Assembly: GCA_902362925.1 (NCBI GenBank)
Contig: CABIYL010000001.1
Length of the DNA: 64,000 nucleotides
Reading direction: 5' to 3' (one strand)
Source: Pseudoflavonifractor sp902362925
GTDB taxonomy: Bacteria > Bacillota > Clostridia > Oscillospirales > Oscillospiraceae
Shown: one piece after another, positions 17,307 to 25,601 of the stretch
How the letters are laid out: each line of letters opens with the position of its first letter
Numbering within the stretch: position 1 is the first letter of the stretch
Translations under genes and position numbers: made by a program
The notes under the pieces: generated by a model
Told to the model about the DNA's origin: nothing
What the model saw: only the letters and a program-made list of their open reading frames with translations
The model's database searches: none

Positions 17307-17990
17307 ATGTCAAAAACAGAGACCTGCAAGCGTTACCTCATGTTCCTGGTGGGTGTGCTGGTGTGTGCTACCGGCATCTCCTTCATCACCCGGGCGGGAC
17401 TGGGCACCTCTCCTATTTCCTCCACTCCCTTCGTGCTCAGCCTGATTACGCCCCCTGTCACCGTGGCGGGACACACGGTGACCATCACCATGGGGGTGTA
17501 CACCTTCGCATTCAACATGCTCTTTCTGGTGGGCGAGGCGCTGCTGGTGCGGCGCTTCACCTGGAAACAGGCCCTCCAGATTCCCGCCACTATCTTCTTC
17601 AGCCTGTGCATGGATGAGGCTCTCTCCCTCATTCCATCCCAGTACGGCGGCCCCTATCCCATGAGCGTGCTCTACCTGGCCATCGGCTGTGTGGTCATGT
17701 CTCTGGGCATCACCCTGGAGGTGCTTGCCGACGTGATCATGCTCCCCGGCGAGGCCTTTGTCCGGGCCCTGAGCAGGAAGAGCAAGGGCCAGTTCGGCAA
17801 CGTGAAGGTCATCTTCGACAGCTCCCTCACGGTCATTGCCGCCATCATCGCCCTCTTCGCCTTCCACAAGCTCAACGGCGTCCGGGAAGGCACCGTCATC
17901 TCCGCCCTGCTGGTGGGCCAGCTGGTGAAGCTCTTCACCAAAAAGCTGTCCTTCCTGAAGAAGCTGTTTGGGGAAAAACAGAGCGCATAA
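17307..17990 (+). CDS. YczE/YyaS/YitT family membrane protein
   Basis: 227 residues with about five to six membrane segments (for example YLMFLVGVLVCATGISF and VLYLAIGCVVMSLGITLEV). The motif TRAGLGTSPISSTPFVLS near residue 30 is typical of the YczE/YyaS family, whose function is not established. The ATG at 17307 follows GAGGCGA. It sits 117 bases after ygfK beyond a hairpin, so it may be read through from the ssnA-ygfK promoter; a role as exporter or importer for that pathway is only a guess. A second family member is encoded at 54808-55617. Confidence 0.8.
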   Translation: MSKTETCKRYLMFLVGVLVCATGISFITRAGLGTSPISSTPFVLSLITPPVTVAGHTVTITMGVYTFAFNMLFLVGEALLVRRFTWKQALQIPATIFFSLCMDEALSLIPSQYGGPYPMSVLYLAIGCVVMSLGITLEVLADVIMLPGEAFVRALSRKSKGQFGNVKVIFDSSLTVIAAIIALFAFHKLNGVREGTVISALLVGQLVKLFTKKLSFLKKLFGEKQSA

Positions 17991-17999
17991 CGATGCAAA

Positions 18000-18039
18000 A
18001 AGCACCGGGGCCGCTGCAAATGCAGCGGTCCCGGTGCTT
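18000..18039. terminator. Bidirectional intrinsic terminator
   Basis: Long stem (18000-18018 with 18021-18039, one mismatch) between convergent genes, with A/T flanks on both sides. Confidence 0.88.
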
Positions 18040-18047
18040 TATTGGAT

Positions 18048-20471
18048 TCAGCCGGTGAAACCTCCGTTGCTCACCCAGTTGTCCCCCTGCTTCTCCATGC
18101 CCCGGAACAGCCCCCAGCCATACCAGCCGGCATAGGGACCGTCCTCAATCTCCCAGAGGCCGCTGCCCGCCTGATAGGGGGTGCGCTCCAGGTCCGGCAC
18201 CTGAAGGGCCAGCTCCTGGACAAAGGTAAAGCTGTCCCCCACCCCCGGCTCGGGAGCGTAGTAGTCATCGGAACTGGGCAGGTCCGCGCTGTACACCCGG
18301 GCGTCCAGCACCGCGTACTGGCTGTCCGGCTCCAGATTCCGCAGGTTCTCCGCCAGCTGCTCACTCCACACCCAGGCCACCAGGGCGAAGTCCTGATGGG
18401 CCGGGTCATCATCCACCGGCGGAATGTCGTACTTGTCTCTTGCCTCCTCCAGCATCTCGGGCGTGACGGCAAAGGAGAGGGCCGCCTCAAATTCGGAGCT
18501 GTCGTACCAGTTCCGGATTGTGTTGCCCGTATCATGGTACTCCTGTCCGCCGGACTGGGCGTAGTACCAGATATCCCTGCCGCCGGTGTGCCAGCGGACC
18601 AGGCCGCTGTCCTGGTAGAACTTCATGTAGTCCCCGTCATCGCCGATAGCGGGCTGGCTGACGGCGTCGGTCGGTTCGCTGGCCGTGCTGAGGTAGATGG
18701 CCGCGTCACATTCCGGCTCCTCCGCAGGTGCGTCCACATAGCTCCAATCCAGCCAGTCCAGCCAGCCGGAGGTGATGCCATACTCCGGGCGGGCCACAAC
18801 AGTCTTGCGTGTAGTCTCCCCGCCGGTGTGCCGCTCCAGTGTCAGAACAACGGTGTTGTCCTCCGCCAGAATCTCATCCAATGCCTGTACAATGGCCGTG
18901 GAGGCGGCAGGACGGGTGCCGGTCTCCCGACTTCCGCCCCGGTCGGCCAGGTATTCATCGCCCATCCGGTAGGTATAGGCGACACCGGTTTCCGGCTGGC
19001 CGGTGGGAGCGTCCTCATCAAAAAATTCCTCCATATCCTCTTTCAAAAAGGTCTGCTCCACAAAGCTGCTCAGGGCCCAGTAGTCCTCCAGGTCCGCCCA
19101 GGGGCTGCCGGTGCTGCCCGTCTCGTCAGCCTGGGCCTGACACTGGGCGTAGAACTCCTCAGCGGGCAGGTCGGTATCGGGCAGGACAAAGTGCCGCTCT
19201 CCCTTGTCGTCGTACCACCGCTCCACGCACCAGATGCCCCCTTCGCCCTGGGTTACGGGCTGGGCCAGGACGATGGTATAGGTTCTTGCGGTGCTCTCGT
19301 CAAATTCCGAGCCGTCGGTGGGGGCGTCAGGGTAGTAGGTCACATCCCGGTGGATGCCGGTATAGCTGAAATCATCCACCAGCACGGCGGAGTTGTCCGG
19401 CTCTGTTCCCTCCGTGGGGGACGGGCTGGGGCTCGGAGTCTCTCCGGTGGGAGAGGGCTCCGGGGTCTCTTCCGGCTGGGCCCCGGTGAAGGTGCACCCC
19501 ACCGCCACCGCCACAATGACCAGTGCCGCCGCCAGCACCCCCGCCGCCCGCTTGGGTTTCCTTGCAATGAGGGCAATCCGCTCCCGCAGCCCTCTTGCTC
19601 CCGAGGACATGGTGGTGGCCGTCCTCAGCAGCTCAGTGGGGTTGGAGCCGGTGGTCACCAGGGACAGCAGGGTGCGGCCGTAGGCCGTCCGCTCCCCCTC
19701 ACCCAGCAGCCGGATGGCCCCCTCGTCGCAGGACAGCTCGCAGTCCCGCCGGGACAGGGCCGCCGCCAGCCACACCAGGGGATTGAACCAGTAAATAGCC
19801 AGGCAGAGGCACCGAATCAAGGCCCAAAACTGGTCGCCCTGGCGGCGGTGGGTCAGCTCGTGGGCCAGAATGTGCTTTAGTCCGGGCCCCTCGGTGGGGC
19901 AGTCCGGGGTCAGGTAGATACCGGGCCGCACCAGCCCGGACAGGCAGGGGGACGGCGCACCGGCGGACACATACACCGGCAGAGGACAGTCCACACCGGC
20001 CAGAGGCCGGGCAGAGCGCACCAGCCTGCGCCGGAACACCAGATTGCTCAACAGGAACCAGCAGCCCACCACGACCGCCCCCGCCAGCCACACCCAGCGG
20101 AGGACGGTGCCCAAGTCAACACCCGGCTCCGTGGGCTGAATTTGGGTTGTATCCCCGGTCTGAGGCTGGGACGGCGCATTTACCGTGCCGGTCTGGGGCG
20201 TGGCGTTCCCTCCGGTGACGTTCTGAATCTGCCCTGTACCGGCGGGGAACTGCTGCTCTGTGCGGCTGATATAGATGGTCTCCGTCACCGGCTCCACCGC
20301 GTTCATCACGCTCACCGGGCTGGTCACAAAGCTCACCGGCACCAGCAGCCGGATTGCCACCAGCAGCCACAGGGCGTACTGTACCCGCTGGCTGATTTTC
20401 CCCCGCAGCACCAGCCGCAGCATGGCGATGACCACGATTAGCACAGACGAGGTCACCAGAATTTCCGTCAT
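18048..20471 (-). CDS. M56 family (BlaR1/MecR1-like) sensor metallopeptidase with unusual ectodomain
   Basis: 807 residues. The first 320 resemble BlaR1: membrane segments near the N-terminus, a zinc protease site HELTH (residues 204-208, in HILAHELTHRRQGD), then YWFNPLVW and the third ligand region CELSCDE, and a last membrane segment (about 297-318). In BlaR1 the outer C-terminal part is a penicillin-binding domain; here it is a Pro/Ser/Thr linker and about 450 acidic, Trp/Tyr-rich residues with no SxxK pattern that I can see. The sensed signal is therefore probably not a beta-lactam. The ATG at 20471 overlaps the BlaI-type gene's stop (ATGA), so the two are coupled: the protease would cleave the repressor. 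Confidence 0.85.
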   Translation of the reverse strand: MTEILVTSSVLIVVIAMLRLVLRGKISQRVQYALWLLVAIRLLVPVSFVTSPVSVMNAVEPVTETIYISRTEQQFPAGTGQIQNVTGGNATPQTGTVNAPSQPQTGDTTQIQPTEPGVDLGTVLRWVWLAGAVVVGCWFLLSNLVFRRRLVRSARPLAGVDCPLPVYVSAGAPSPCLSGLVRPGIYLTPDCPTEGPGLKHILAHELTHRRQGDQFWALIRCLCLAIYWFNPLVWLAAALSRRDCELSCDEGAIRLLGEGERTAYGRTLLSLVTTGSNPTELLRTATTMSSGARGLRERIALIARKPKRAAGVLAAALVIVAVAVGCTFTGAQPEETPEPSPTGETPSPSPSPTEGTEPDNSAVLVDDFSYTGIHRDVTYYPDAPTDGSEFDESTARTYTIVLAQPVTQGEGGIWCVERWYDDKGERHFVLPDTDLPAEEFYAQCQAQADETGSTGSPWADLEDYWALSSFVEQTFLKEDMEEFFDEDAPTGQPETGVAYTYRMGDEYLADRGGSRETGTRPAASTAIVQALDEILAEDNTVVLTLERHTGGETTRKTVVARPEYGITSGWLDWLDWSYVDAPAEEPECDAAIYLSTASEPTDAVSQPAIGDDGDYMKFYQDSGLVRWHTGGRDIWYYAQSGGQEYHDTGNTIRNWYDSSEFEAALSFAVTPEMLEEARDKYDIPPVDDDPAHQDFALVAWVWSEQLAENLRNLEPDSQYAVLDARVYSADLPSSDDYYAPEPGVGDSFTFVQELALQVPDLERTPYQAGSGLWEIEDGPYAGWYGWGLFRGMEKQGDNWVSNGGFTG

Positions 20472-20845
20472 GTCTGCTCCTCCTCTCCCTGGTCCAACAG
20501 GGCCTGAAGCTCCTTCAGCTCCTCCTTGGAGATACGGCGGTTTTGCAGCAGGGTGCTCACCATGAGACCCACGCTGCCGTGGTACACCCGGGAGAGCAGG
20601 GACTCGGTCTCCGCCACGGCGGCCTCCTCCCGGGCGATGGCCGGGTAGAACACCTTGGCCCGTCCCTCCTGCTCGGCCCGGATAAGGCCCTTGTCCTCCA
20701 TCCGGCGCACCACTGTGGACACGGTGCTCTTGGCCCATCCGGCGCTCTCACCCAGGGCCCGCACCAGTTCCATCAGGGTGGCCGGCGCCTTCCAAAGCTC
20801 CTCCATCACCCGCCACTCTCCGGCGGACAGATTCACCCGCTCCAT
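20468..20845 (-). CDS. BlaI/MecI/CopY-family transcriptional repressor
   Basis: 125 residues, winged-helix repressor (LSAGEWRVMEELWKAPATLMELVRAL, then GWAKSTVSTVVRRMEDKGLI) with a C-terminal dimerisation helix region (RRISKEELKELQALLDQ). It should repress its own operon and be removed by proteolysis when the M56 partner senses its signal. The ATG at 20845 follows AGGAGG. Two near-consensus TACA-N2-TGTA operators flank its promoter. No beta-lactamase gene is adjacent, so the pair probably regulates other loci. Confidence 0.93.
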   Translation of the reverse strand: MERVNLSAGEWRVMEELWKAPATLMELVRALGESAGWAKSTVSTVVRRMEDKGLIRAEQEGRAKVFYPAIAREEAAVAETESLLSRVYHGSVGLMVSTLLQNRRISKEELKELQALLDQGEEEQT

Positions 20846-20866
20846 ATGCCTTCCTCCTTTTTGGTC

Positions 20867-20876
20867 TACTCTTGTA
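20867..20876. promoter_or_regulatory. BlaI/CopY-like operator at the transcription start
   Basis: TACTCTTGTA, one mismatch from the family's TACA-N2-TGTA dyad; it lies at the expected start of the blaI-type transcript. Confidence 0.55.
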
Positions 20877-20881
20877 AACCT

Positions 20882-20910
20882 AATGTATCATATTGGTCTA
20901 CACATGTCAA
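20882..20910 (-). promoter_or_regulatory. Promoter of the BlaI/M56 operon
   Basis: Minus strand TTGACA (20905-20910), 17-base spacer, TACATT (20882-20887). Confidence 0.65.
20899..20908. promoter_or_regulatory. BlaI/CopY-like operator overlapping the -35 box
   Basis: TACACATGTC, one mismatch from TACA-N2-TGTA, overlapping the -35 of the operon promoter; 32 bases from the second copy, about three helical turns. Confidence 0.55.
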
Positions 20911-20919
20911 CCATCCGCA

Positions 20920-20962
20920 AAATAAAAACCGCGCTCCGGCAGAAGTTCTGCAAGAGCGCGGT
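20920..20962 (-). terminator. Terminator of the DnaD/helicase-loader operon
   Basis: Stem ACCGCGCTC (20928-20936) with GAGCGCGGT (20954-20962), followed on the minus strand by TTTTATTTT. Confidence 0.85.
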
Positions 20963-20968
20963 CGATTA

Positions 20969-21973
20969 TCAGCTTCTCTGCTTGCGCAGCAGGCGGATGT
21001 CCTCCCCGAAGAAGGGGAGCACCCGGTATTCTCCCTCCAGCCGTGAGGCGATCTGTGGGGCGTAGCGCCGCCGCACGTCCTCCATGGACAGGTTGGAGGA
21101 GATGACGGTCCGCCGGTCGGCGGTGAGGCGGCTGTTGATGAGGGTGTACAGGGCGGACTGGACAAAGGGGGTGGTCATCTCGCTGCCAAGGTCGTCCAGA
21201 ATCAGCAGGTCGCAGGACAGGTAGCGCCGGGTCTCGTCCCGGGCCTCCCGGGTGTCCTCCGCGTCCCGGGAGAACTTCTTGTCCTCAAACCGGGAAAAGA
21301 TGTTCACCGCCGTGTCGTACACCACGGAGAACCCGTTCTCCGACACGGTGCGGGCGATGCAGGCGGACAGGAAGGTCTTGCCCAGCCCGGGCGCGCCGGA
21401 CAGGAACAGGTTGTTGAAGTAGAAGCGGCCGAACTTCTGGGCGTAGTTGAGGCAGATTTCGTAGACCATCTCCATGTTCTCCCGGGGGGAAATGCCGCTG
21501 CCCCGCCAGGGGGAGGGGGAGTACACGTCCAGGGAGAAGGTGTCGAAGGACTGCTCCCCCAGGTCCAGCAGCTTGGACAGCTCCTTGATCTGCTCCTGGG
21601 CGCACAGGTTCTTCAGGCAGTCGCACATCATCGCACCACGCCAGCCGGTGTCGTTGCACTTGGGGCAGGCGGGCTTGTCGTCCAGGGCGTCGGCAGGGTA
21701 GCCGTGGGCCACCAGCAGCTCGGCCCGCTCGGCCTGGAGGTCCAGGTTCTTGTCCCGGATTACCCCAATGGCGGGCACCGGGTCGTTGCCCTGCCGGAGG
21801 GAGGCGGCGATGATGTCCACAATGGTGCGGCGCAGCTGCCGGTCAATCTCCGCCACCCGGGGGATGGCGGCGTAAATCTCCCGCCTGCGGGCGTTCTGCT
21901 GGTCCTCACGGCGGCGGCGCTGGTCCTCCAGCCGCTCGGTGGCTCTGCGGAGTACGTTCTGTTCATAGGCCAT
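20969..21973 (-). CDS. DnaC/DnaI-like replicative helicase loader (AAA+ ATPase)
   Basis: 334 residues. A long charged N-terminal helix region (about 1-95) is followed by a zinc-binding cluster (CPKCNDTGWRGAMMCDCLK, about 105-123) and an AAA+ domain: Walker A GAPGLGKT (about 192-199), Walker B LLILDDLGSE (about 257-266), and a SSNLSMED sensor region. The role is loading the replicative helicase DnaB/DnaC during initiation and restart. It starts three bases after the DnaD-domain gene ends and has its own GGAGGG site, so the two form a primosome operon. Confidence 0.93.
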   Translation of the reverse strand: MAYEQNVLRRATERLEDQRRRREDQQNARRREIYAAIPRVAEIDRQLRRTIVDIIAASLRQGNDPVPAIGVIRDKNLDLQAERAELLVAHGYPADALDDKPACPKCNDTGWRGAMMCDCLKNLCAQEQIKELSKLLDLGEQSFDTFSLDVYSPSPWRGSGISPRENMEMVYEICLNYAQKFGRFYFNNLFLSGAPGLGKTFLSACIARTVSENGFSVVYDTAVNIFSRFEDKKFSRDAEDTREARDETRRYLSCDLLILDDLGSEMTTPFVQSALYTLINSRLTADRRTVISSNLSMEDVRRRYAPQIASRLEGEYRVLPFFGEDIRLLRKQRS

Positions 21974-21976
21974 GGC

Positions 21977-22963
21977 TCAGTTCCCTCCCTGTTCCGACTT
22001 CTGGCGGGCCAGAAAGTCCTTCATCCACTGGATGTCGCCGGTCATGTGGCCCGCATCCCGGTCGGCGCCCGGTCCGGCGGGTGCGGGTGCGTTGGGCGCG
22101 GGTCCCTGGGGCCGCATGGGCGCCGCGTCCCCGGTCTCAATCTCCGCCGGGGTGTGAAGCCCCTTCTGGTGCCAGGAGCGGAGAATGGAGTTCATATAGG
22201 GCCAGCTCATGGCCTGCTTTTTCAGCACCGTCCGCTCGTAGGCCATGCGGATGACCTCGTCCCCGAAGCCCATATCGGTCCAGGCGGCGATATACTTCCG
22301 CTCTCCGTCCACCGCGGGACGGCCGGTGATGCCCAGCAGAGCGAGCACCTGGCCCTCCCGGGTGCGCAGCTCCGCCTGGCGCTTGATGTAGGAGTCGGCG
22401 GCCTCTGCGGTGTCCACCCCCAGGCGGCGCCACACAAAGGCCTCCTTGCGGATCTGGCTCATGCGGGGCTTGCGGCCGGGGCCGTATTTCCGCTCCATCT
22501 CTTCCACGCACCAGCTCACCAGCAGGCAGATGACCTCCGCCGGCAGGGCCAGGAAGTCGTAGAGGGTGTAGAGGGTCTTCAAATCGGTGGTGGAGAGAAT
22601 CTTGCCCAGCCGCCGCTGAACCTCCCCCACCAGGGCGGGAAAGGGGGAATTCTGGTCGTCCAGCTCCCGGGCGATGTCCTCGGCGGTGTACTCGGGCGGC
22701 TCCTCCTGCTCCGGCTGGGTCGGGGCGGCCTGGGGCATGGCGGGTGCCAGACCCTTGCCCGAGAGCACATCCCAGGCAGTGGTGAGCCGTGCGCCGTCCC
22801 AGCGGAGGGCGTTTCCGGCCTCCTCCAGAGAGGCGGCGCCGTTCTTTCGCAGCAGATAGAGGTAGAGCAGGGCCGCGTCTCCGCTGCCCGACGCAATGAG
22901 CCGGTCCGCTGCCTCGGCGGGCATGGCCACCACGCCGCCGGGAAGAAAGAGATTCGCCGCCAT
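21977..22963 (-). CDS. DnaD-domain replication initiation protein
   Basis: 328 residues. The N-terminal 75 residues fit a winged-helix fold (DAALLYLYLLRKNGAASLEEAG). Residues about 105-180 and 215-290 contain two DnaB/DnaD-type helical domains, the second with the conserved YIAAWTDMGFGDEVIRMAYE and WPYMNSILRSWHQKGL stretches. DnaD/DnaB proteins remodel DNA at oriC and recruit the helicase loader. The C-terminus is Pro/Ala-rich and ends in a short helix (WMKDFLARQKSEQ). A strong TGGAGGTGAT site precedes the ATG at 22963. Confidence 0.93.
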   Translation of the reverse strand: MAANLFLPGGVVAMPAEAADRLIASGSGDAALLYLYLLRKNGAASLEEAGNALRWDGARLTTAWDVLSGKGLAPAMPQAAPTQPEQEEPPEYTAEDIARELDDQNSPFPALVGEVQRRLGKILSTTDLKTLYTLYDFLALPAEVICLLVSWCVEEMERKYGPGRKPRMSQIRKEAFVWRRLGVDTAEAADSYIKRQAELRTREGQVLALLGITGRPAVDGERKYIAAWTDMGFGDEVIRMAYERTVLKKQAMSWPYMNSILRSWHQKGLHTPAEIETGDAAPMRPQGPAPNAPAPAGPGADRDAGHMTGDIQWMKDFLARQKSEQGGN

Positions 22964-23004
22964 GCAATCACCTCCAGAAAAGCTTGTCCAAATCGGTACC
23001 CTAT

Positions 23005-23033
23005 ATTGTACATGAAACCGGCGGGAAGGTAAA
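23005..23033 (-). promoter_or_regulatory. Promoter for the DnaD/helicase-loader operon
   Basis: Minus strand TTTACC (23028-23033), 17-base spacer, TACAAT (23005-23010). Confidence 0.5.
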
Positions 23034-23064
23034 CAGGGAATGTGTACGGACGCTTGAAAACAGA

Positions 23065-23094
23065 CAGAGGCCGGACCTGTTGGCCCGGCCTCTG
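23065..23094 (-). terminator. Terminator of ftsH
   Basis: Ten-base perfect stem (23065-23074 with 23085-23094); the minus strand then reads TCTGTTTT. Confidence 0.8.
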
Positions 23095-23106
23095 GATCAT
23101 ACGGTA

Positions 23107-25317
23107 TCAGTGGGGCAGCTCGCCGTCGGAGCGGGGCTTGCCCTCAGGGGGAATCTCGCTGTTCCCGGCGGAGCTGTCCTCGGTGGCGCCCGGCATGGGG
23201 ATCACGTCGGGGGTCTTGACCTCCTTGGCAGCCCGGCGGGCCTCCTCCCGCTCCAGCATGGCGGCATAGTTGTCCGCCTGGGCGGGGTCCCGGCCCTCCA
23301 GGATGGCGATCATCTCCGCGCCGGTAATGGTCTCCTTCTCCAGCAGGTAGGCCACCACCTTGTCCATGTCCTCCCGGTTGTCCCGGATGACCTGGACGGC
23401 CTTGTTGTAGCACTCCTCCAGGATGTCGTGGACAGCGGCGTCCACGTCGGCGGCGGTGTTCTGAGCGCAGTCCATGCCGTAGCCGCCGTCCAGATACTGG
23501 CTGCGGCGGGAGGCCAGGCCCATCATGCCGAAGCGGTCGCTCATGCCGTAGAGGGTGACCATGCTGCGGGCCACGCTGGTGGCGTCCTGGATATCCTGGG
23601 ACGCGCCGTTGGTCATGGTGTTCAGCACCACCTGCTCGGCGGCACGGCCGCCCATGGACACGGTGATCTTGGCCAGCAGCTCGTCCTTGGTGCGCAGCTC
23701 GGTCTTGTCCTCCTCGGGCATGAGGAGGGTGTAGCCCAGAGCGCCCTGGGTGTGGGGCACGATGGTGATCTTCTGCACCGGCTCGGAGTTCTTCTGCTTG
23801 TAGGCCACCATGGCGTGGCCCACCTCGTGGTATGCCACCAGCTTCTTCTCGAACTCGGTGAGCACGCTGCCCTTTTTCTCGGTACCGGCGATGACCAGCT
23901 CAAAGGCGGTGAGCAGGTCCTGCTGGTTGACGGCCTTGCGGCCCATGCGCACGGCCCGGAGGGCGGCCTCGTTGACCAGGTTGGCAAGGTCCGCGCCCAC
24001 GGTGCCGGCGGTGGCGATGGCGATTTTCTTCAGGTCCACGTCCTCGGCCAGACGGATGTTGCGGGTGTGGACCTGGAGGGTGGCCAGACGGCCGGCCAGA
24101 TTGGGCCGGTCCACGATGATCCGGCGGTCGAACCGGCCGGGACGGAGCAGGGCCTGGTCCAGCACCTCAGGCCGGTTGGTGGCGGCAAGGAGGATGACGC
24201 CCTTGGTGGGGTCAAAGCCGTCCATCTCGGCCAGCAGCTGGTTGAGGGTCTGCTCCCGCTCGTCGTTGCCGCCGGAGAAGCGGTCGTTGCGGCTCTTGCC
24301 GATGGTGTCGATCTCGTCGATGAACACGATGCAGGGGGCCATCTTGCTGGCCTCCTTGAACAGGTCACGGACACGGCTGGCGCCCACGCCCACATACATC
24401 TCCACGAAGTCGGAGCCGGAGATGGAGAAGAAGGGCACGTTGGCCTCGCCTGCCACGGCCTTGGCCAGCAGGGTCTTACCGGTGCCCGGAGGGCCCACCA
24501 GCAGGGCGCCCTTGGGCAGCTTGGCGCCGATTTCGGTGTACTTCTGGGGGTTATGGAGGAAGTCGATGATCTCCACCAGGCTCTCTTTGGCCTCGTCCTG
24601 ACCGGCCACGTCCTTGAAGGTGACGCCGGTCTTTTTCTCCACGTACACCTTGGCGTTGGCCTTGCCCACGCCGCCCAGACCGCCGCCGCCCATCTTGCTG
24701 GACATGAAGCGGAACAGGAACACCATGGCCACCACCATGATGATGAAGGGCAGGACCATCTGCACCAAGGCGCTGAGGATGACGGTGCTGCTGCTGACCA
24801 CGGCGGTGCCGTACTCCACGTTGTGCTCATCCAGCAGGTCAATGATGGAGTAGTCGCTGAAGGGAGGAGCGGTGACGGCGGTGGTGTAGGCGTCAGGCTG
24901 CTTGGTCAGCAGGGCCAGGCCGCCGGTCTGCTGGGCAGTCTGGCTTCCGCTCTCGCTCTGGCTGGTCTCGGGAGGCGTCCAGTCCTCTGCCGGAGCCTCT
25001 CCGGTGGACAGGTCGATGATGGTCGCCTCTGCGTCCTTGGTCTTCTTCACGGCGCCCAGGCCATCCTTCAGTTCGATGACCAGTTGGTTGCTCTGGACGT
25101 CCACGCTCTCCACGTAGTCCTGCCGCACCCACTCACGGAAGGTGGAGTAGGGAATCTCCACATGGTCCGACCCCTCGAAGAGAGAGAAGGCGGACTGAAG
25201 CAGCAGCGTGAGGATCAGCGCCCAGAGGATGATGGAGATGAGGCCCACAAGATTTTTCTTGTTGTTGGGTCCCCCTCCGTTCTGGTTGTTGCGTTTCTGA
25301 TTATCGGGCTTCAACAC
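23107..25317 (-). CDS. ftsH: ATP-dependent zinc metalloprotease FtsH
   Basis: 736 residues. Membrane segment 1 (about 23-45), an external domain, membrane segment 2 (about 205-225), the AAA+ module with Walker A GPPGTGKT (about 273-280), Walker B CIVFIDEID and the SRH arginines in RPGRFDRR. The protease zinc site reads HEVGH (about 497-501) instead of the usual HEAGH, a mild change that keeps all ligands. It degrades membrane and regulatory proteins. The start is non-ATG: GTG at 25317 lies five bases, and TTG at 25314 eight bases, after GGAGG; either is possible. The next ATG upstream lacks a site. The spacer between the two membrane segments is Ser/Gln-rich and longer than in many homologues. 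Confidence 0.97.
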   Translation of the reverse strand: MLKPDNQKRNNQNGGGPNNKKNLVGLISIILWALILTLLLQSAFSLFEGSDHVEIPYSTFREWVRQDYVESVDVQSNQLVIELKDGLGAVKKTKDAEATIIDLSTGEAPAEDWTPPETSQSESGSQTAQQTGGLALLTKQPDAYTTAVTAPPFSDYSIIDLLDEHNVEYGTAVVSSSTVILSALVQMVLPFIIMVVAMVFLFRFMSSKMGGGGLGGVGKANAKVYVEKKTGVTFKDVAGQDEAKESLVEIIDFLHNPQKYTEIGAKLPKGALLVGPPGTGKTLLAKAVAGEANVPFFSISGSDFVEMYVGVGASRVRDLFKEASKMAPCIVFIDEIDTIGKSRNDRFSGGNDEREQTLNQLLAEMDGFDPTKGVILLAATNRPEVLDQALLRPGRFDRRIIVDRPNLAGRLATLQVHTRNIRLAEDVDLKKIAIATAGTVGADLANLVNEAALRAVRMGRKAVNQQDLLTAFELVIAGTEKKGSVLTEFEKKLVAYHEVGHAMVAYKQKNSEPVQKITIVPHTQGALGYTLLMPEEDKTELRTKDELLAKITVSMGGRAAEQVVLNTMTNGASQDIQDATSVARSMVTLYGMSDRFGMMGLASRRSQYLDGGYGMDCAQNTAADVDAAVHDILEECYNKAVQVIRDNREDMDKVVAYLLEKETITGAEMIAILEGRDPAQADNYAAMLEREEARRAAKEVKTPDVIPMPGATEDSSAGNSEIPPEGKPRSDGELPH

Positions 25318-25394
25318 ATTGCCCTCCTTGTTTTCTGACTCCCGCGCCCATATGGGCAAAAAACGAGATATTTCTTATATTGAAACTGTGTGTC

Positions 25395-25423
25395 ATTGTA
25401 CCACACACAACTATGAATTACAA
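25395..25423 (-). promoter_or_regulatory. ftsH: Promoter for ftsH
   Basis: Minus strand TTGTAA (25418-25423), 17-base spacer, TACAAT (25395-25400). A TGTGTG/CACACA inverted repeat is centred on the -10 box and could be an operator; no CIRCE or CtsR element was seen. Confidence 0.6.
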
Positions 25424-25550
25424 GGAAGCCGCCGGCCGAAAGCTGTAAACTTTCTATGAAGTGGCGGAATTTTACAGGCCAAGCACGCCTGCCTGCCCTG
25501 GGGATTTTTTGTCCTGCGGGGATTTTTGTCTTTTTCTCCACCGGGGAATG

Positions 25551-25559
25551 TGCTATACT
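25551..25559 (+). promoter_or_regulatory. rlmB: Extended -10 promoter for rlmB
   Basis: TGCTATACT with the TG extension, about 43 bases before the rlmB start; no clear -35. Confidence 0.55.
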
Positions 25560-25601
25560 GTTTTTATCTATGGACTGATACAAAGAAAGGCTGGACATGC
25601 C

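Noticed and set aside
18048..20845. Beta-lactam resistance module
   Set aside because: No beta-lactamase or alternative penicillin-binding protein gene nearby, and the sensor lacks a penicillin-binding domain.
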